Shown piece after piece: positions 26,172-35,408 of a stretch of 64,000 bases of DNA; the stretch's first letter is position 1; the number at the start of each line of letters is the position of its first letter. The position numbers and the translations under genes were made by a program. Below the pieces are notes generated by a model. That model was not told where the DNA came from. It saw only the letters and a list, made by a program, of their open reading frames with translations, and did not search any database. Source of the DNA: an uncultured Acinetobacter sp. (GTDB lineage Bacteria; Pseudomonadota; Gammaproteobacteria; Pseudomonadales; Moraxellaceae); assembly GCF_943914805.1 (NCBI RefSeq), contig NZ_CALUDM010000003.1, positions 3,882 to 67,881 on the forward strand, read 5' to 3'.

Positions 26172-27287
26172 TTACAAATTTTTCTCTAAATATTGTTGTG
26201 CAAACTTAACTTCATCATCATAAGCTTGCTGATCTTTTGGAATCGGTAATTTGATACTTGGTGGAATGCCAATATTATCAATTTCTTGCCCTGCACGACG
26301 ATGTACATAGGATGTCGCATACCATAAAGACAATTTAGTAGATGGTGTTTTTATGTCTCTTAAATTAGAAGCATCTAATACTCCATAAGTATTTCTGCCC
26401 ATCGTTACAACTCGAGGATTTTGTCGAACAGTTTTGACAAATTCTTCACCTGAGCTTCCACAATCTTCATCTGTCAGAACAACAACTTTTTTAGGATTTG
26501 CTAATACATCTTTTTTCTTAATTTTGTCTACAAATAATGATGTATTTCCTTCTATATAGACCCAATCATTTTTATTGTGTTCCATTTTATTGATGATTTC
26601 GCCAATTTCCTTTTTTGTTTCAGCACTGGGCATTACTTTTTGTAGGTCTTTATAAGCTTGAATATTCGTTGTTGAAGTATAAATTTGTGGTATTTCAGTC
26701 CAATATTCGGCTTCACCGAGTAGTTTATATACAGGTTCAGCAGAACTGTCTTGACCTCCAGCATTTTTGCGTAAATCAAAAATTAAATATGGTGCATTGA
26801 GTAGATTGTCCTGATTGTTTTTTATAATTTTTTCAAACTGATCTTTTATAGAAAGCCCAAAAGAGGGAATGAAAATATACGTGGTCGAGTCTGATAGTTT
26901 TTTTGTGGTCACTAAATCATCTTCTTGAGGCGTAGAACTCGTCTGCACATAATCTTCCATTGATCTACTACTTAAAGAAACATGACCTTTACGAATGGCT
27001 TGAAGAAAAGGTTTAGCAATATCTTGGCATTGTTTCACTGTTTGAACTTGAGCAGTTTTTTCTTTTTGAGTATTGAGAATGTTTTGAATATTTTCAGGGT
27101 AGGCTGTCCATTTTTGAGCACGAATACCTGCATCATTTTCCAATAAAAATTGAGCAGTAAAGTCGATATCCTGTAAACATTCAGCACTAGTCATGGGTAC
27201 AGTATCTTCGGCTGAATGAACATTTTGGGTCAGTACAATTGAGCTCACCAAAAGTAATAAAGAGGCGTGATTGAAAGAGTAAGCCAT
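26172..27287 (-). CDS. S41-type (C-terminal processing protease-like) exported peptidase
   Basis: 371 residues with a Sec signal peptide (cleavage after VHS-A). The S41 core includes YLIFDLRKNAGGQDSS (substrate-binding loop) and VVVLTDEDCGSSGEEFVKTV, in which the Ser of CGSSGEE is the expected nucleophile. A VVTMGRNTYGVLD block follows. No PDZ domain is obvious, unlike CtpA/Prc. It is probably periplasmic. Two Cys near the N-terminus may form a disulfide. Target unknown; monocistronic. Confidence 0.82.
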   Translation of the reverse strand: MAYSFNHASLLLLVSSIVLTQNVHSAEDTVPMTSAECLQDIDFTAQFLLENDAGIRAQKWTAYPENIQNILNTQKEKTAQVQTVKQCQDIAKPFLQAIRKGHVSLSSRSMEDYVQTSSTPQEDDLVTTKKLSDSTTYIFIPSFGLSIKDQFEKIIKNNQDNLLNAPYLIFDLRKNAGGQDSSAEPVYKLLGEAEYWTEIPQIYTSTTNIQAYKDLQKVMPSAETKKEIGEIINKMEHNKNDWVYIEGNTSLFVDKIKKKDVLANPKKVVVLTDEDCGSSGEEFVKTVRQNPRVVTMGRNTYGVLDASNLRDIKTPSTKLSLWYATSYVHRRAGQEIDNIGIPPSIKLPIPKDQQAYDDEVKFAQQYLEKNL

Positions 27288-27598
27288 TGAGTATGATCCT
27301 TTATTTTTAAGTTTAATTTTCTATTTAATTGCCATCATTTTATTTGAGTAATAAATTGATTTTAAATATTTAAGTGTTCAATTAATGTACTTATTTTTAT
27401 CGTTTAGTACAAGAATTTATTGTTTGGAATATAGAATTTCTTATTTTGAAATAACTTTGAAATAACAATGCTATCGTAAAAGAGCTTTAATTAAGCATGC
27501 CAGATTGATTGTGAAACCATGTACGAAGAAACGATGAAATTCTGATATCGTCTGCCAGCTCTGTTAAACTAGTGCCATCCACAAAATGATGAGTGAAA
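27288..27598. other. Divergent intergenic region
   Basis: About 310 AT-rich bases between the S41 peptidase and helicase starts. It holds both promoters; no other feature recognised. Confidence 0.5.
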
Positions 27599-29590
27599 AT
27601 GAGTTTAGCCAACCTGATCAATGAATTAAACCCGCAACAAAAACAAGCTGCAACAACAGAATCAAAACATAGCTTGGTACTTGCAGGGGCAGGTTGTGGT
27701 AAAACCAAAACCATCGTGGCTAGAGCTGCGTATTTGATTGATCAGGGTGTGCCTGCCAATAAAATCCAAATCCTAACTTTTACTCGCCGTTCTGCAAGCG
27801 AAATTGTGGCACGTGTAGAACTGGCTTTAGGTGATCAAGCTAAGGGTTTACGTGCTTCAACATTCCATACTTTTTGTATGTATTTACTACGTCGTGCGCC
27901 TAAAGCATTTGGTTTAGAGCAATTTTCAATTATTGATCGTGATGATCAATTGATGATGTTCCGTCTTCTTCGTGGTAAGGATGATAAAAAGAATCCGAAT
28001 GCATTACCGAAGCCTAAAGAGTTATGTGATTTATACTCTTTTGCTCGAAATACACGTCAAAAACTCAGCCTTGCTTTAGAAAAGCAACATCCTGAATTTT
28101 TGGAATATAAAGATCAGATTGCCGAAATCATGAAAGAATATGAAGCTCGGAAACGTGCTCGCTCTTTCTTGGATTATGATGATATTTTAGCAGTGGTCGC
28201 TTCTGCTTTGGCGCAATCAACAGGCTTAGTCGATTATGTTGCTTCACTGTGTCAGCATATGCTTGTTGATGAAATGCAAGATACCAACCCATTGCAATGG
28301 GCGATTCTTGAACCATTAAAAGATCAAACCTCACTATTTTGTGTGGGAGATGATGCACAATCGATTTATGGTTTTCGTGGCGCAGATTTCGAGAATATTC
28401 ATCATTTTAAAGACCGTGTCGCTGATGCACAGATTTTCAAATTAGAAAAAAATTATCGTTCAACTCAAGAAATTTTAGATTTATCCAATTGGCTGCTTGA
28501 CCAAAGCCCGATTCATTACGATAAAAAATTAGAAGCCTATCGAGGGGATGGCATTAAACCTCGTATGCATGTCTTTCCGAATGAATTTGATGAAGCGAAA
28601 TGGATTGCGATTGATATTAAAGAGCGTCATTTACTCGAAGGTTCAGCATGGAATGAACATATGGTATTGGTTCGTTCAGCATTTGCCGCACGTCATATTG
28701 AGGCAGCCTTTATTCAAGGCAATGTACCTTATCGCTTTATTGGTGGTATGAAACTTTTAGAAACAGCGCATGTAAAAGATTTGTTGAGTTTATTGCGTGT
28801 TATAGCCAATCCACTTGATGATATTGCGTGGATGCGTTTTTTGACTTTATGGAATGGTGTGGGTGATGTAGGTGCAAGTAAACTTGCACTGCAATTATTA
28901 CATGAGCCTGATATAGAAAAAATCACAGAAAAGCTCGAAAAGTTTGGGCGTATTCCTGAAAATACTTTGCTGATCATGAAGCAAATGAGTGTGTTAAAAA
29001 CCGAAGTCGAAGCGTGTGTTAAATTGGGCGTGGAAGCCATCCTTAATCAGCTTGAAGAAAATTATGCCAAAAAAGATTGGCATAAACGGATCGGTGATTT
29101 TGATTTGGTTAAACAACTTGCTTCTAAACATTCACAATTGAGTGAATTTTTAGAGGAGTACGTGCTTGATCCAGTATCGATTAGTGAAATTGAACGTCAG
29201 TCGCAAGATGATGTCGTGACTTTAATCACCATTCATTCTGCTAAAGGTACAGAGCAAAAAGTGTGTTATGTGGCGAATGTGTCAGCAGGGCAATATCCTC
29301 ATGCACGTGCGCAAGGTGATTTTGATGAAGTTGAAGAAGAGCGTCGTGTGCTGTATGTGGCATTAACTCGGGCGAAAAATGAATTAATTCTGACCAAACA
29401 AAATTTAAGTTTTTGGGCACATAGTCAGACGGATGAACAAGGTCGTCATATTGAAAGTTATTTTCTCAATGATTTAACACGCAACCTATGCACCACTGAA
29501 ACGCATTATAAACAACGCCAGCAAACCGTAAAAAGTGCGCTCATCGAACGTCAGGCGATTAATTTAGATTTTGGTATAGATCTAGATTAA
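27599..29590 (+). CDS. UvrD/Rep-family superfamily 1 DNA helicase
   Basis: 663 residues from the ATG at 27599. All SF1A motifs are present: Q motif LNPQQKQAA, Walker A AGAGCGKTKT, Ia TFTRRSASEI, II VDEMQDTNP, III VGDDAQSIYGFRGAD, IV LEKNYRSTQEI, V TIHSAKGTEQKV and VI RVLYVALTRAKNE. Walker A has Cys where UvrD and Rep have Ser, and motif II has DEMQD rather than the common DEFQD. Size is nearer Rep than UvrD, but the sequence is divergent and may be a third family member. It would unwind DNA 3'-5' in repair or fork restart. Confidence 0.9.
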   Translation: MSLANLINELNPQQKQAATTESKHSLVLAGAGCGKTKTIVARAAYLIDQGVPANKIQILTFTRRSASEIVARVELALGDQAKGLRASTFHTFCMYLLRRAPKAFGLEQFSIIDRDDQLMMFRLLRGKDDKKNPNALPKPKELCDLYSFARNTRQKLSLALEKQHPEFLEYKDQIAEIMKEYEARKRARSFLDYDDILAVVASALAQSTGLVDYVASLCQHMLVDEMQDTNPLQWAILEPLKDQTSLFCVGDDAQSIYGFRGADFENIHHFKDRVADAQIFKLEKNYRSTQEILDLSNWLLDQSPIHYDKKLEAYRGDGIKPRMHVFPNEFDEAKWIAIDIKERHLLEGSAWNEHMVLVRSAFAARHIEAAFIQGNVPYRFIGGMKLLETAHVKDLLSLLRVIANPLDDIAWMRFLTLWNGVGDVGASKLALQLLHEPDIEKITEKLEKFGRIPENTLLIMKQMSVLKTEVEACVKLGVEAILNQLEENYAKKDWHKRIGDFDLVKQLASKHSQLSEFLEEYVLDPVSISEIERQSQDDVVTLITIHSAKGTEQKVCYVANVSAGQYPHARAQGDFDEVEEERRVLYVALTRAKNELILTKQNLSFWAHSQTDEQGRHIESYFLNDLTRNLCTTETHYKQRQQTVKSALIERQAINLDFGIDLD

Positions 29591-29678
29591 ACTAGCGTTA
29601 TTATGTTTTTCATTCAAAAAGTAGAGTAGGCGAGTGCTTTTTGATGTTTTTTGCCTATTTTATGTTTAAGGTTGTGAG

Positions 29679-29930
29679 ATGAAAATTTTAGTTCGTAGTT
29701 TAGAACGTACTGTAACAGAAGCAGAATTGCTGGAATTGTTTAAGCAATACGGTACTGTGGATTCATGTACTTTGGTATTAGATGCAGGAACAGGTAAATC
29801 AAAAGGTTTTGCTTTTGTTGAAATGCCACATGGTCGTGAAGCGGTAAAAGCAATTAAAGCTTTGAATACTTTACGTTTGCATGGTCATGGAATTCGAGTA
29901 AAAGCAGCAGAAGATAAACCAGAAGCTTAA
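29679..29930 (+). CDS. RNA recognition motif (RRM) protein
   Basis: 83 residues, a single RRM. RNP2 is KILVRSL at the N-terminus and RNP1 is KGFAFVEM at about residues 46-53. Bacterial RRM proteins of this size are cytoplasmic RNA binders, often linked to cold or stress. AAGG lies 8 bases before the ATG. It may be the first gene of a run with the ASCH, DUF6586-like and small protein genes downstream, of which three are, or may be, RNA-related. Confidence 0.92.
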   Translation: MKILVRSLERTVTEAELLELFKQYGTVDSCTLVLDAGTGKSKGFAFVEMPHGREAVKAIKALNTLRLHGHGIRVKAAEDKPEA

Positions 29931-29993
29931 TACTGCTGTGTAAATGTGTTGATATAAGAGGAGCAGAAATTGCTCCTTTTTATTGGGTAAAAG

Positions 29994-30353
29994 ATGAAAA
30001 GAGCGTATCAAGCTTTGTCCATTGTAGCCCCAGCAGGGCAAAGAATTTCTGCAGGTAAAAAGACATTAGAAATTCGTTCATGGCAACCTGAATCTTTACC
30101 GCTCAAAGACTTGCTGATTGTTGAAAATATGAATTATTTAAACAATAAAGAAGAAGAAATTGGACGAGCTGTCGCCATTGTTGATATTGAATCTGTTCAT
30201 CTATGGACGGAAAATGAATTGGAATTAGCTGTAGCTTCATATTGGGAAGATGGTTATTGGGCATGGGTGATCAGTAATGTCCGTCCAATAGAAAAATTTG
30301 TTGAAGTGCCTGCGAAACGGAAAATTTATTCTATTGATGTCGATCTTGAATAA
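29994..30353 (+). CDS. ASCH domain protein
   Basis: 119 residues forming one PUA-like ASCH fold. Visible marks are ALSIVAPAGQRISAGKKTLEIRSWQP, with the K-x-E-R-W pattern, and a later GRAVAIVDIESV plus YWAWVISNVRPI. ASCH proteins bind RNA or act on modified nucleosides (the YqfB type is an N4-acetylcytidine amidohydrolase); this one cannot be assigned more closely. It starts 63 bases after the RRM gene. Confidence 0.85.
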   Translation: MKRAYQALSIVAPAGQRISAGKKTLEIRSWQPESLPLKDLLIVENMNYLNNKEEEIGRAVAIVDIESVHLWTENELELAVASYWEDGYWAWVISNVRPIEKFVEVPAKRKIYSIDVDLE

Positions 30354-30426
30354 AATTTATTGTGATTTTAGTGAAATAAAGATTAAGCTAGGCTTGTAAT
30401 AAATGCCAAAACCTTAGGGAACTTTC

Positions 30427-30930
30427 ATGTCACGTGTAGCTCGCTTTCATGCGGACCGTACCAATCAAAAACTTTATTTTGCACGCCTTGCATGTGTGCA
30501 AGCAGAGCAATCTGAAAATGTTCAACAAGCTCAGGCACACCGTGAAGCTGCTGTATTTCACTTACATGGTGGGATTTTGGCATTTTTGCAAGAATTGGTA
30601 CGTTATTACCGCTTAAATGATTTTGCTCCAACACTAAAGTCAATTGAAGAGAACATGGCAGCAAAAGGGCAAGTTTCACCCGAAGTATTGGTGATGCAAA
30701 AATTAGCTAAAGACGGATTTATTGCAGAACTTAAAAGAGCTTATCGTCTTTGTCAGTATGCGCCAGAACCAAGTGCACCAGAGCCAGAAGATGAAACCTC
30801 TTCAAATCTGATTATCAAAGTCACTCAAACGCCACAAGCATGGCTACCTGATACTAAAATTTTAAGAGAATGGCACCGTGATTTAACCCAGCTTATAGAT
30901 GGTTTTCGTAACGAAATGGTTGAATTCTGA
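30427..30930 (+). CDS. DUF6586-like hypothetical protein
   Basis: 167 residues, helical, cytoplasmic. It starts MSRVARFHADRTNQKLYFARLACV, resembling the RTNQKL(F/Y)FARL N-terminus I associate with DUF6586 proteins found near topA in Pseudomonas. A central helical bundle is followed by a Pro/Glu-rich linker (PEPSAPEPEDE) and a short C-terminal helix. AGGGAA precedes the ATG. Unknown function. Confidence 0.75.
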   Translation: MSRVARFHADRTNQKLYFARLACVQAEQSENVQQAQAHREAAVFHLHGGILAFLQELVRYYRLNDFAPTLKSIEENMAAKGQVSPEVLVMQKLAKDGFIAELKRAYRLCQYAPEPSAPEPEDETSSNLIIKVTQTPQAWLPDTKILREWHRDLTQLIDGFRNEMVEF

Positions 30931-31038
30931 TCTTTTTGATTGGTTTTACTTGAAATTTTGTTTTAAATGACTATATAAAATATCTACAAGATGCAAAATG
31001 CATTCGGCATTTTGCCCCATGTTGAGCATGGAGGGTTT

Positions 31039-31317
31039 ATGTCTATTGAACAGTTAAAAGAGTTATTTGGGAATCAAGAAGCAATTTTAGAGTTGGTTCA
31101 ACTCGAAGGCGGGGAGTTGGCTCTACGCAATGCAGGTTCTGAGAATGAGCCTTTAGTCACTATTCAGTTTAATGAAGAAGTGAAAGCGTTGCTTGGTGAT
31201 CAGACACCAATGATTGCTCAACAGATGATTCAAGCTGCTTTATTTGGCTTGCTTGAAAAGCAATCGAATGAGTGGCATGCGGAAGTTGTTGATGAACAAC
31301 CGCAATTTCTGAGCTAA
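31039..31317 (+). CDS. Small conserved hypothetical protein
   Basis: 92 residues from the ATG at 31039, which has GGAGGG directly upstream; a longer frame starting at 30991 is less likely. The protein (MSIEQLKELFGNQEAILELV) is acidic and helical, with VTIQFNEEVKALLGDQTPMIAQQM in the centre. In Pseudomonas a similar small gene accompanies the DUF6586 gene next to topA. No function known. A bidirectional terminator follows at 31345. Confidence 0.7.
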   Translation: MSIEQLKELFGNQEAILELVQLEGGELALRNAGSENEPLVTIQFNEEVKALLGDQTPMIAQQMIQAALFGLLEKQSNEWHAEVVDEQPQFLS

Positions 31318-31344
31318 TTTAAAGTTTGATAAAATAAATAAAAC

Positions 31345-31373
31345 AAAACGCACTTAAGAGTGCGTTTTTTGTT
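31345..31373. terminator. Bidirectional intrinsic terminator
   Basis: AAAACGCACT and AGTGCGTTTT pair around TAAG, with A-rich and T-rich flanks on both sides. It serves the small protein gene on the plus strand and the antiporter gene on the minus strand. Confidence 0.9.
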
Positions 31374-31409
31374 TTAAGTCTGTCTATTTAAAGTTTGTCT
31401 AAATGTGAA

Positions 31410-33128
31410 TCAGTGACTTGTATCATGCTGATGTGCAAGTTGGATTTGATTTAAAATATGATTGGTCATATTTTTCGCCATTTCTTCTTTTGCATAATAG
31501 ACATCACCGATTGCATCCGCACGAATGATCTCAGCTTCTTCTTTATTTTCAGCACAAACCAAAACTTGAATCTGTGGGTTGAGTAGTTTTGCTGTATCCA
31601 CAATTTTATGAATATCTAAGATATCCATAGGTGAAATGATGAGCAAACGTGCATGTTGAATGTGTGCTTGAATGAGTACACTTGGTTCAGTTGCACGACC
31701 AGAAACGGCTGCAACATCTTTTTCACGCAGTTTTTCAACGATTTCACGATTTTCTTCAGCAATAACGACTTTAATATCATTCTGCATCAAGGCTTTGGTG
31801 ATACGCCGTCCAACTTCACCATATCCAACAATCACCACTTGATCACGTAAATAATCTTGATCGACTTCATCTGGAAGCATCGCCAATGGGTCACCACTAC
31901 GTTCAAGTAAGCGAGCCAAATGCGAACGCTCACGAATCCAATTTTGAACAGGTTCAATTGCTGAAAATAGGAATGAATTGAGCGTAATAGAAAATAATGC
32001 ACCTGCTAAGATTAGATTTTGAGCTTCTGGGGTGAGTAAGCCAAGTGATAGACCCAGTGTGGCTAAAATAAAGGAGAATTCCCCAATTTGCGCCAAACTT
32101 GCACCAACGGTAAGTGCAGTATTAATCGGATAACGAAAGAACAAAACCAAAGCCATCGCAGCAATGGTTTTACCAATCATGATGATGGCGATGACAGCAA
32201 GAATATGTAAAGGTTGTTCAACAATAATTCTTGGGTCAAATAACATTCCCACAGAAATAAAGAACAGAATTGAAAACACTTCTCTTAACGGTAGAGTTTC
32301 TTCTTCAGCACGATGACTGAAGTCGGATTCTTTCACCACCATCCCAGCAAAGAATGCACCCAATGCCATAGAAACGCCAAAGATCGCGTATGAGCCATAG
32401 GCAATCGATACTGCAGCCGCAACAACCGTCAAAGTAAAAAGCTCTCTAGAACCTAAACGAGCGACATATTGCATGATCATTGGAACTAAGCGCTTACCAA
32501 TAATCAGCATGAAGGCAATAAAACCAGTAACTTTTAATAATGTGATGCCGAGGGTTAGCCAAATGTTTTGATCTGACTCGTGTCCTGCAATTGTATGACC
32601 ACCCAAAAGTACCGCAGTTGCAGGTAAAAGAACGAGAACCAAGACCATGACCAAGTCTTCGACTAAAAGCCAACCCACTGCAATTTTGCCATTCACAGAG
32701 TTGAGTAGACCTTTATCCCCAAGTGCTTTAAGTAACACAACGGTACTGGCACAGGATAAACTCAGACCGAATACGAGGGCAGATCCGAAACTCCATCCCC
32801 AAAATAGAGATACAGCCATACCCAGTAGTGTTGCGACCGCAATTTGTAAAATTGCACCAGGTAAGGCAATACGGCGGACTTGCATCAGATCATTTAATGA
32901 AAAATGCATGCCTACGCCGAACATCAAGAACATAACTCCCAACTCAGCAAGCTGATTTGCTAGTGTTATATCTGCAACAACCCCTGGGGTGTTGGGACTG
33001 ATGATGATTCCTGCGATTAAGTACCCAATTAAAGGTGGAAGACGTAGCCGTGCAGCGATATAGCCAAAAACAAGTGCTATACCAAAACCAACTGCAAGTA
33101 AAATGATCAAATCTACATCATGAGGCAC
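31410..33128 (-). CDS. CPA2 cation/proton antiporter with TrkA-N domain (YbaL/KefB-like)
   Basis: 572 residues from a GTG at 33128, preceded by AAGGAG at 7 bases; the frame extends 13 more codons without support. About 12 membrane helices cover residues 1-395 (Na+/H+ exchanger domain, PPLIGYLIAGIIISP). A Rossmann TrkA-N domain follows (VVIVGYGEVGRRITKAL). There is no KefC-like glutathione regulatory evidence, and the order matches YbaL. It should exchange potassium or another cation for protons. Single gene. Confidence 0.9.
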   Translation of the reverse strand: MPHDVDLIILLAVGFGIALVFGYIAARLRLPPLIGYLIAGIIISPNTPGVVADITLANQLAELGVMFLMFGVGMHFSLNDLMQVRRIALPGAILQIAVATLLGMAVSLFWGWSFGSALVFGLSLSCASTVVLLKALGDKGLLNSVNGKIAVGWLLVEDLVMVLVLVLLPATAVLLGGHTIAGHESDQNIWLTLGITLLKVTGFIAFMLIIGKRLVPMIMQYVARLGSRELFTLTVVAAAVSIAYGSYAIFGVSMALGAFFAGMVVKESDFSHRAEEETLPLREVFSILFFISVGMLFDPRIIVEQPLHILAVIAIIMIGKTIAAMALVLFFRYPINTALTVGASLAQIGEFSFILATLGLSLGLLTPEAQNLILAGALFSITLNSFLFSAIEPVQNWIRERSHLARLLERSGDPLAMLPDEVDQDYLRDQVVIVGYGEVGRRITKALMQNDIKVVIAEENREIVEKLREKDVAAVSGRATEPSVLIQAHIQHARLLIISPMDILDIHKIVDTAKLLNPQIQVLVCAENKEEAEIIRADAIGDVYYAKEEMAKNMTNHILNQIQLAHQHDTSH

Positions 33129-33237
33129 TAAACACTCCTTAAAAATTGGAGGAATTAATAAAAACAACTAAAAGCACAAACAGTGCCAAAAGAAAACTCT
33201 GAGAATTTTAACAACTTGAATAAAAAAAAGGCAAAAA

Positions 33238-33264
33238 AAACGACCCAAATGGGTCGTATTTTTT
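33238..33264 (-). terminator. Intrinsic terminator of rpmB-rpmG
   Basis: CGACCC/GGGTCG arms with an AAAT loop, followed on the minus strand by a run of eight T. It lies 14 bases after the rpmG stop. Confidence 0.88.
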
Positions 33265-33277
33265 AAGAAAACTAAAA

Positions 33278-33433
33278 TTATTTAATTTTAGCTTCTTTGA
33301 AAATTACGTGCTGACGGATTTTTGGATCAAATTTTTTGATTTCCATTTTTTCCGGCATAGTACGTTTGTTCTTAGTTGTGGTATAGAAATAACCTGTACC
33401 AGCAGTAGAAACTAGGCGAATTTTATCACGCAT
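33278..33433 (-). CDS. rpmG: 50S ribosomal protein L33
   Basis: A 51-residue protein read directly from the minus strand: it starts [19 protein letters not shown] and ends VIFKEAKIK. It matches L33 in size and in the [13 protein letters not shown] block. The zinc-free type, as no Cys is present. It starts 12 bases after the rpmB stop, the standard rpmB-rpmG operon. Confidence 0.96.
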   Translation of the reverse strand: MRDKIRLVSTAGTGYFYTTTKNKRTMPEKMEIKKFDPKIRQHVIFKEAKIK

Positions 33434-33445
33434 GGTTCAGACTCC

Positions 33446-33682
33446 TTAGATCTTTTGACCTTGAGCACGTAGGTCAGCAACAACCTTTTCAATGCCCAAT
33501 TTGTCGATAATACGCATACCTTTAGTGGTTAAGCGAAGACGTACAAAACGTTTTTCGCTTTCTAACCAGAAACGGTGGTGATGCAGGTTCGGCTCGAACC
33601 GGCGTTTGGTTTTGTTGTTGGCGTGTGAGACGTTGTTACCAACGACTGGACGCTTGCCGGTAACTTGGCAAACCTTAGACAT
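33446..33682 (-). CDS. rpmB: 50S ribosomal protein L28
   Basis: 78 residues, usual length, beginning [20 protein letters not shown] and with [16 protein letters not shown] large-subunit protein, first gene of rpmB-rpmG. The preceding region includes a 9-bp inverted repeat at 33775-33799. Confidence 0.97.
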
Positions 33683-33774
33683 GGTGTAACTCCATTGATT
33701 TAGCCAACAGCAAATCTGTATGGCCAGTCAAAATAAAACGGATTGAATTCATTCAAGGGGCGTTTTATATCAAA

Positions 33775-33799
33775 ATTCCGCTTAAAAGACAAGCGGAAT
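33775..33799. promoter_or_regulatory. 9-bp inverted repeat upstream of rpmB
   Basis: ATTCCGCTT and AAGCGGAAT with a 7-base spacer, about 95 bases before the rpmB start and next to the aldehyde dehydrogenase terminator. It has no T-run. It could be a second terminator hairpin or part of the rpmB leader or operator. Confidence 0.4.
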
Positions 33800-33800
33800 C

Positions 33801-33838
33801 GACAAAAACGTAGCATGAACTATATCGATAGCTCATGC
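33801..33838 (-). terminator. Probable terminator of the aldehyde dehydrogenase gene
   Basis: GCATGAGCTAT and ATAGTTCATGC pair (10 of 11 standard, one G-T) around a short loop. On the minus strand they are followed by TACGTTTTTG. Confidence 0.7.
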
Positions 33839-33847
33839 CTTGATCAG

Positions 33848-35308
33848 TTAGCGGAGAAAGGCTTTCTCTAAAATTTTATTTAAAGGTTTATCGTATGGTG
33901 GCAAGATGAATTTCAAGCTGAATAGCTTAGGAATAGACATCATTGAACGTTCATGCGATAAACTAAAGAAACCTTCCGGACCGTGATATTTCCCCATTCC
34001 TGATGCACCAACGCCTCCAAATGGTAGGTCGTCTTGTGCAACATGGGTAACTACTGCATTTTGACCAAAGTGCCCAGAATGTGTACGTTGAGCAACATAC
34101 TCTGCGCGAGCATCGTCAAAGTCGAAGTAGTATAATGCAAGTGGACGTGGTCTGCTATTAATAAAGTCAATAACATCGTCTATTTGATCATATTCCATGA
34201 TCGGAAGAACTGGACCGAAGATTTCATTTTTCATGAGATCCATAGTCGGTAGCACGCTTGTAACGAATGTAGGTGCAATTTTACGAACAGGTGCTAAGTC
34301 TTCATTCTTCGGATTAAGCTCAGTCAGCTGTGCACCTTGCTGGCGAGCATCTTCTAAATAGCCTTGAATACGGTTGTATTGTTTGTCATTAATAATCGAT
34401 GTGTAATCTTGATTATCACGCAAGCTTGGGTACATTGCAGTTGCCGCTTCTTTAAAGCTTGCAATAAATTCTGCAGTTTTGCCTTTAGGTAAGAATATAT
34501 AGTCAGGTGCAACACAGGTTTGGCCTGCATTCCATAATTTACCAAAAGAAATACGTTCAGCAACGATTTTCATGTCACTAGATGGATGCACAATAACAGG
34601 TGATTTGCCACCCAATTCTAAAATCACAGGAACAAGGTTTTGAGATGCAGCAGCCATTACGGTTTTGCCGACATTACTTGAACCAGTGAAAATGATTTTA
34701 TCAAACGCCAAATGGCTAAATTCATCGGAAACTTGTCCACCGCCATTGATGACTGTTACAAGTTCTTGAGGGAAAGCTTCAGATAATGCATTTTCTAAAA
34801 CAAGACCAAAATTTGCAGATGCGCTTGAAATTTTGATCATGGCGTGGTTACCCGCAGCCAATGCGCAGATTAAAGGCCCTACCGAAAGTAATAATGGGTA
34901 GTTCCATGGTGCAATAATCCCAATCACACCTAAAGGTTGATATTGTACCCATGCTTTGGCAGGTTGGTGTAACATAGAAACGTGACGCTTAGATGGTTTC
35001 ATCCAAGCGGTTAAATGCTTGCTATAATATTTAATTTGCTCTAAACATGTAAGTAACTCACCGATTTTCGATTCGCTGAATGAGCGGTTGCCGTAATCTT
35101 GATTGATTGCTTCTGCAATTTGATCTTGATATTTAACGAGAACTTTCTTTAAGCGTGCGAGACGTTCAATACGTTCCTTTGCAGTAGGCATAGGATAACG
35201 TTGATATGCAGCTTTCTGTTGTTGCAGAACGTCATGCATATGTTGAATTTCAGGGGAAAAGGGAGTCATTGAATTTGTTTTTGTATGACTGTTCATGACG
35301 AGTACCAT
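33848..35308 (-). CDS. Coniferyl-type aldehyde dehydrogenase
   Basis: 486 residues. The ALDH fold shows PWNYPLLLSVGPL (oxyanion Asn), KIIFTGSSNVGK (NAD loop), VILELGGKSP (catalytic Glu) and NAGQTCVAPDYI (catalytic Cys). The fold and C-terminus (no YPYG extension) fit the coniferyl aldehyde dehydrogenase subfamily, which oxidises long-chain or aromatic aldehydes. An ATG at 35296 (MNSHTKTNS) is the alternative start; neither has a clear site. Divergent from a TetR gene, a pairing conserved in Pseudomonas. Confidence 0.9.
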   Translation of the reverse strand: MVLVMNSHTKTNSMTPFSPEIQHMHDVLQQQKAAYQRYPMPTAKERIERLARLKKVLVKYQDQIAEAINQDYGNRSFSESKIGELLTCLEQIKYYSKHLTAWMKPSKRHVSMLHQPAKAWVQYQPLGVIGIIAPWNYPLLLSVGPLICALAAGNHAMIKISSASANFGLVLENALSEAFPQELVTVINGGGQVSDEFSHLAFDKIIFTGSSNVGKTVMAAASQNLVPVILELGGKSPVIVHPSSDMKIVAERISFGKLWNAGQTCVAPDYIFLPKGKTAEFIASFKEAATAMYPSLRDNQDYTSIINDKQYNRIQGYLEDARQQGAQLTELNPKNEDLAPVRKIAPTFVTSVLPTMDLMKNEIFGPVLPIMEYDQIDDVIDFINSRPRPLALYYFDFDDARAEYVAQRTHSGHFGQNAVVTHVAQDDLPFGGVGASGMGKYHGPEGFFSLSHERSMMSIPKLFSLKFILPPYDKPLNKILEKAFLR

Positions 35309-35335
35309 TTACGAATAGGTTAATATAATATATTT

Positions 35336-35355
35336 TTTAGAGTAAATGCTCTAAA
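35336..35355. promoter_or_regulatory. Candidate TetR operator
   Basis: TTTAGAG and CTCTAAA, perfect 7-bp arms with a 6-base spacer, lie in the middle of the roughly 100-base region between the divergent aldehyde dehydrogenase and TetR genes. Assignment to this regulator is inferred from position. Confidence 0.55.
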
Positions 35356-35408
35356 TAGTCAAGTCACTTTATGTTTAGCTTGCGCTAACGGTTAAAAATG
35401 GTAATAGG

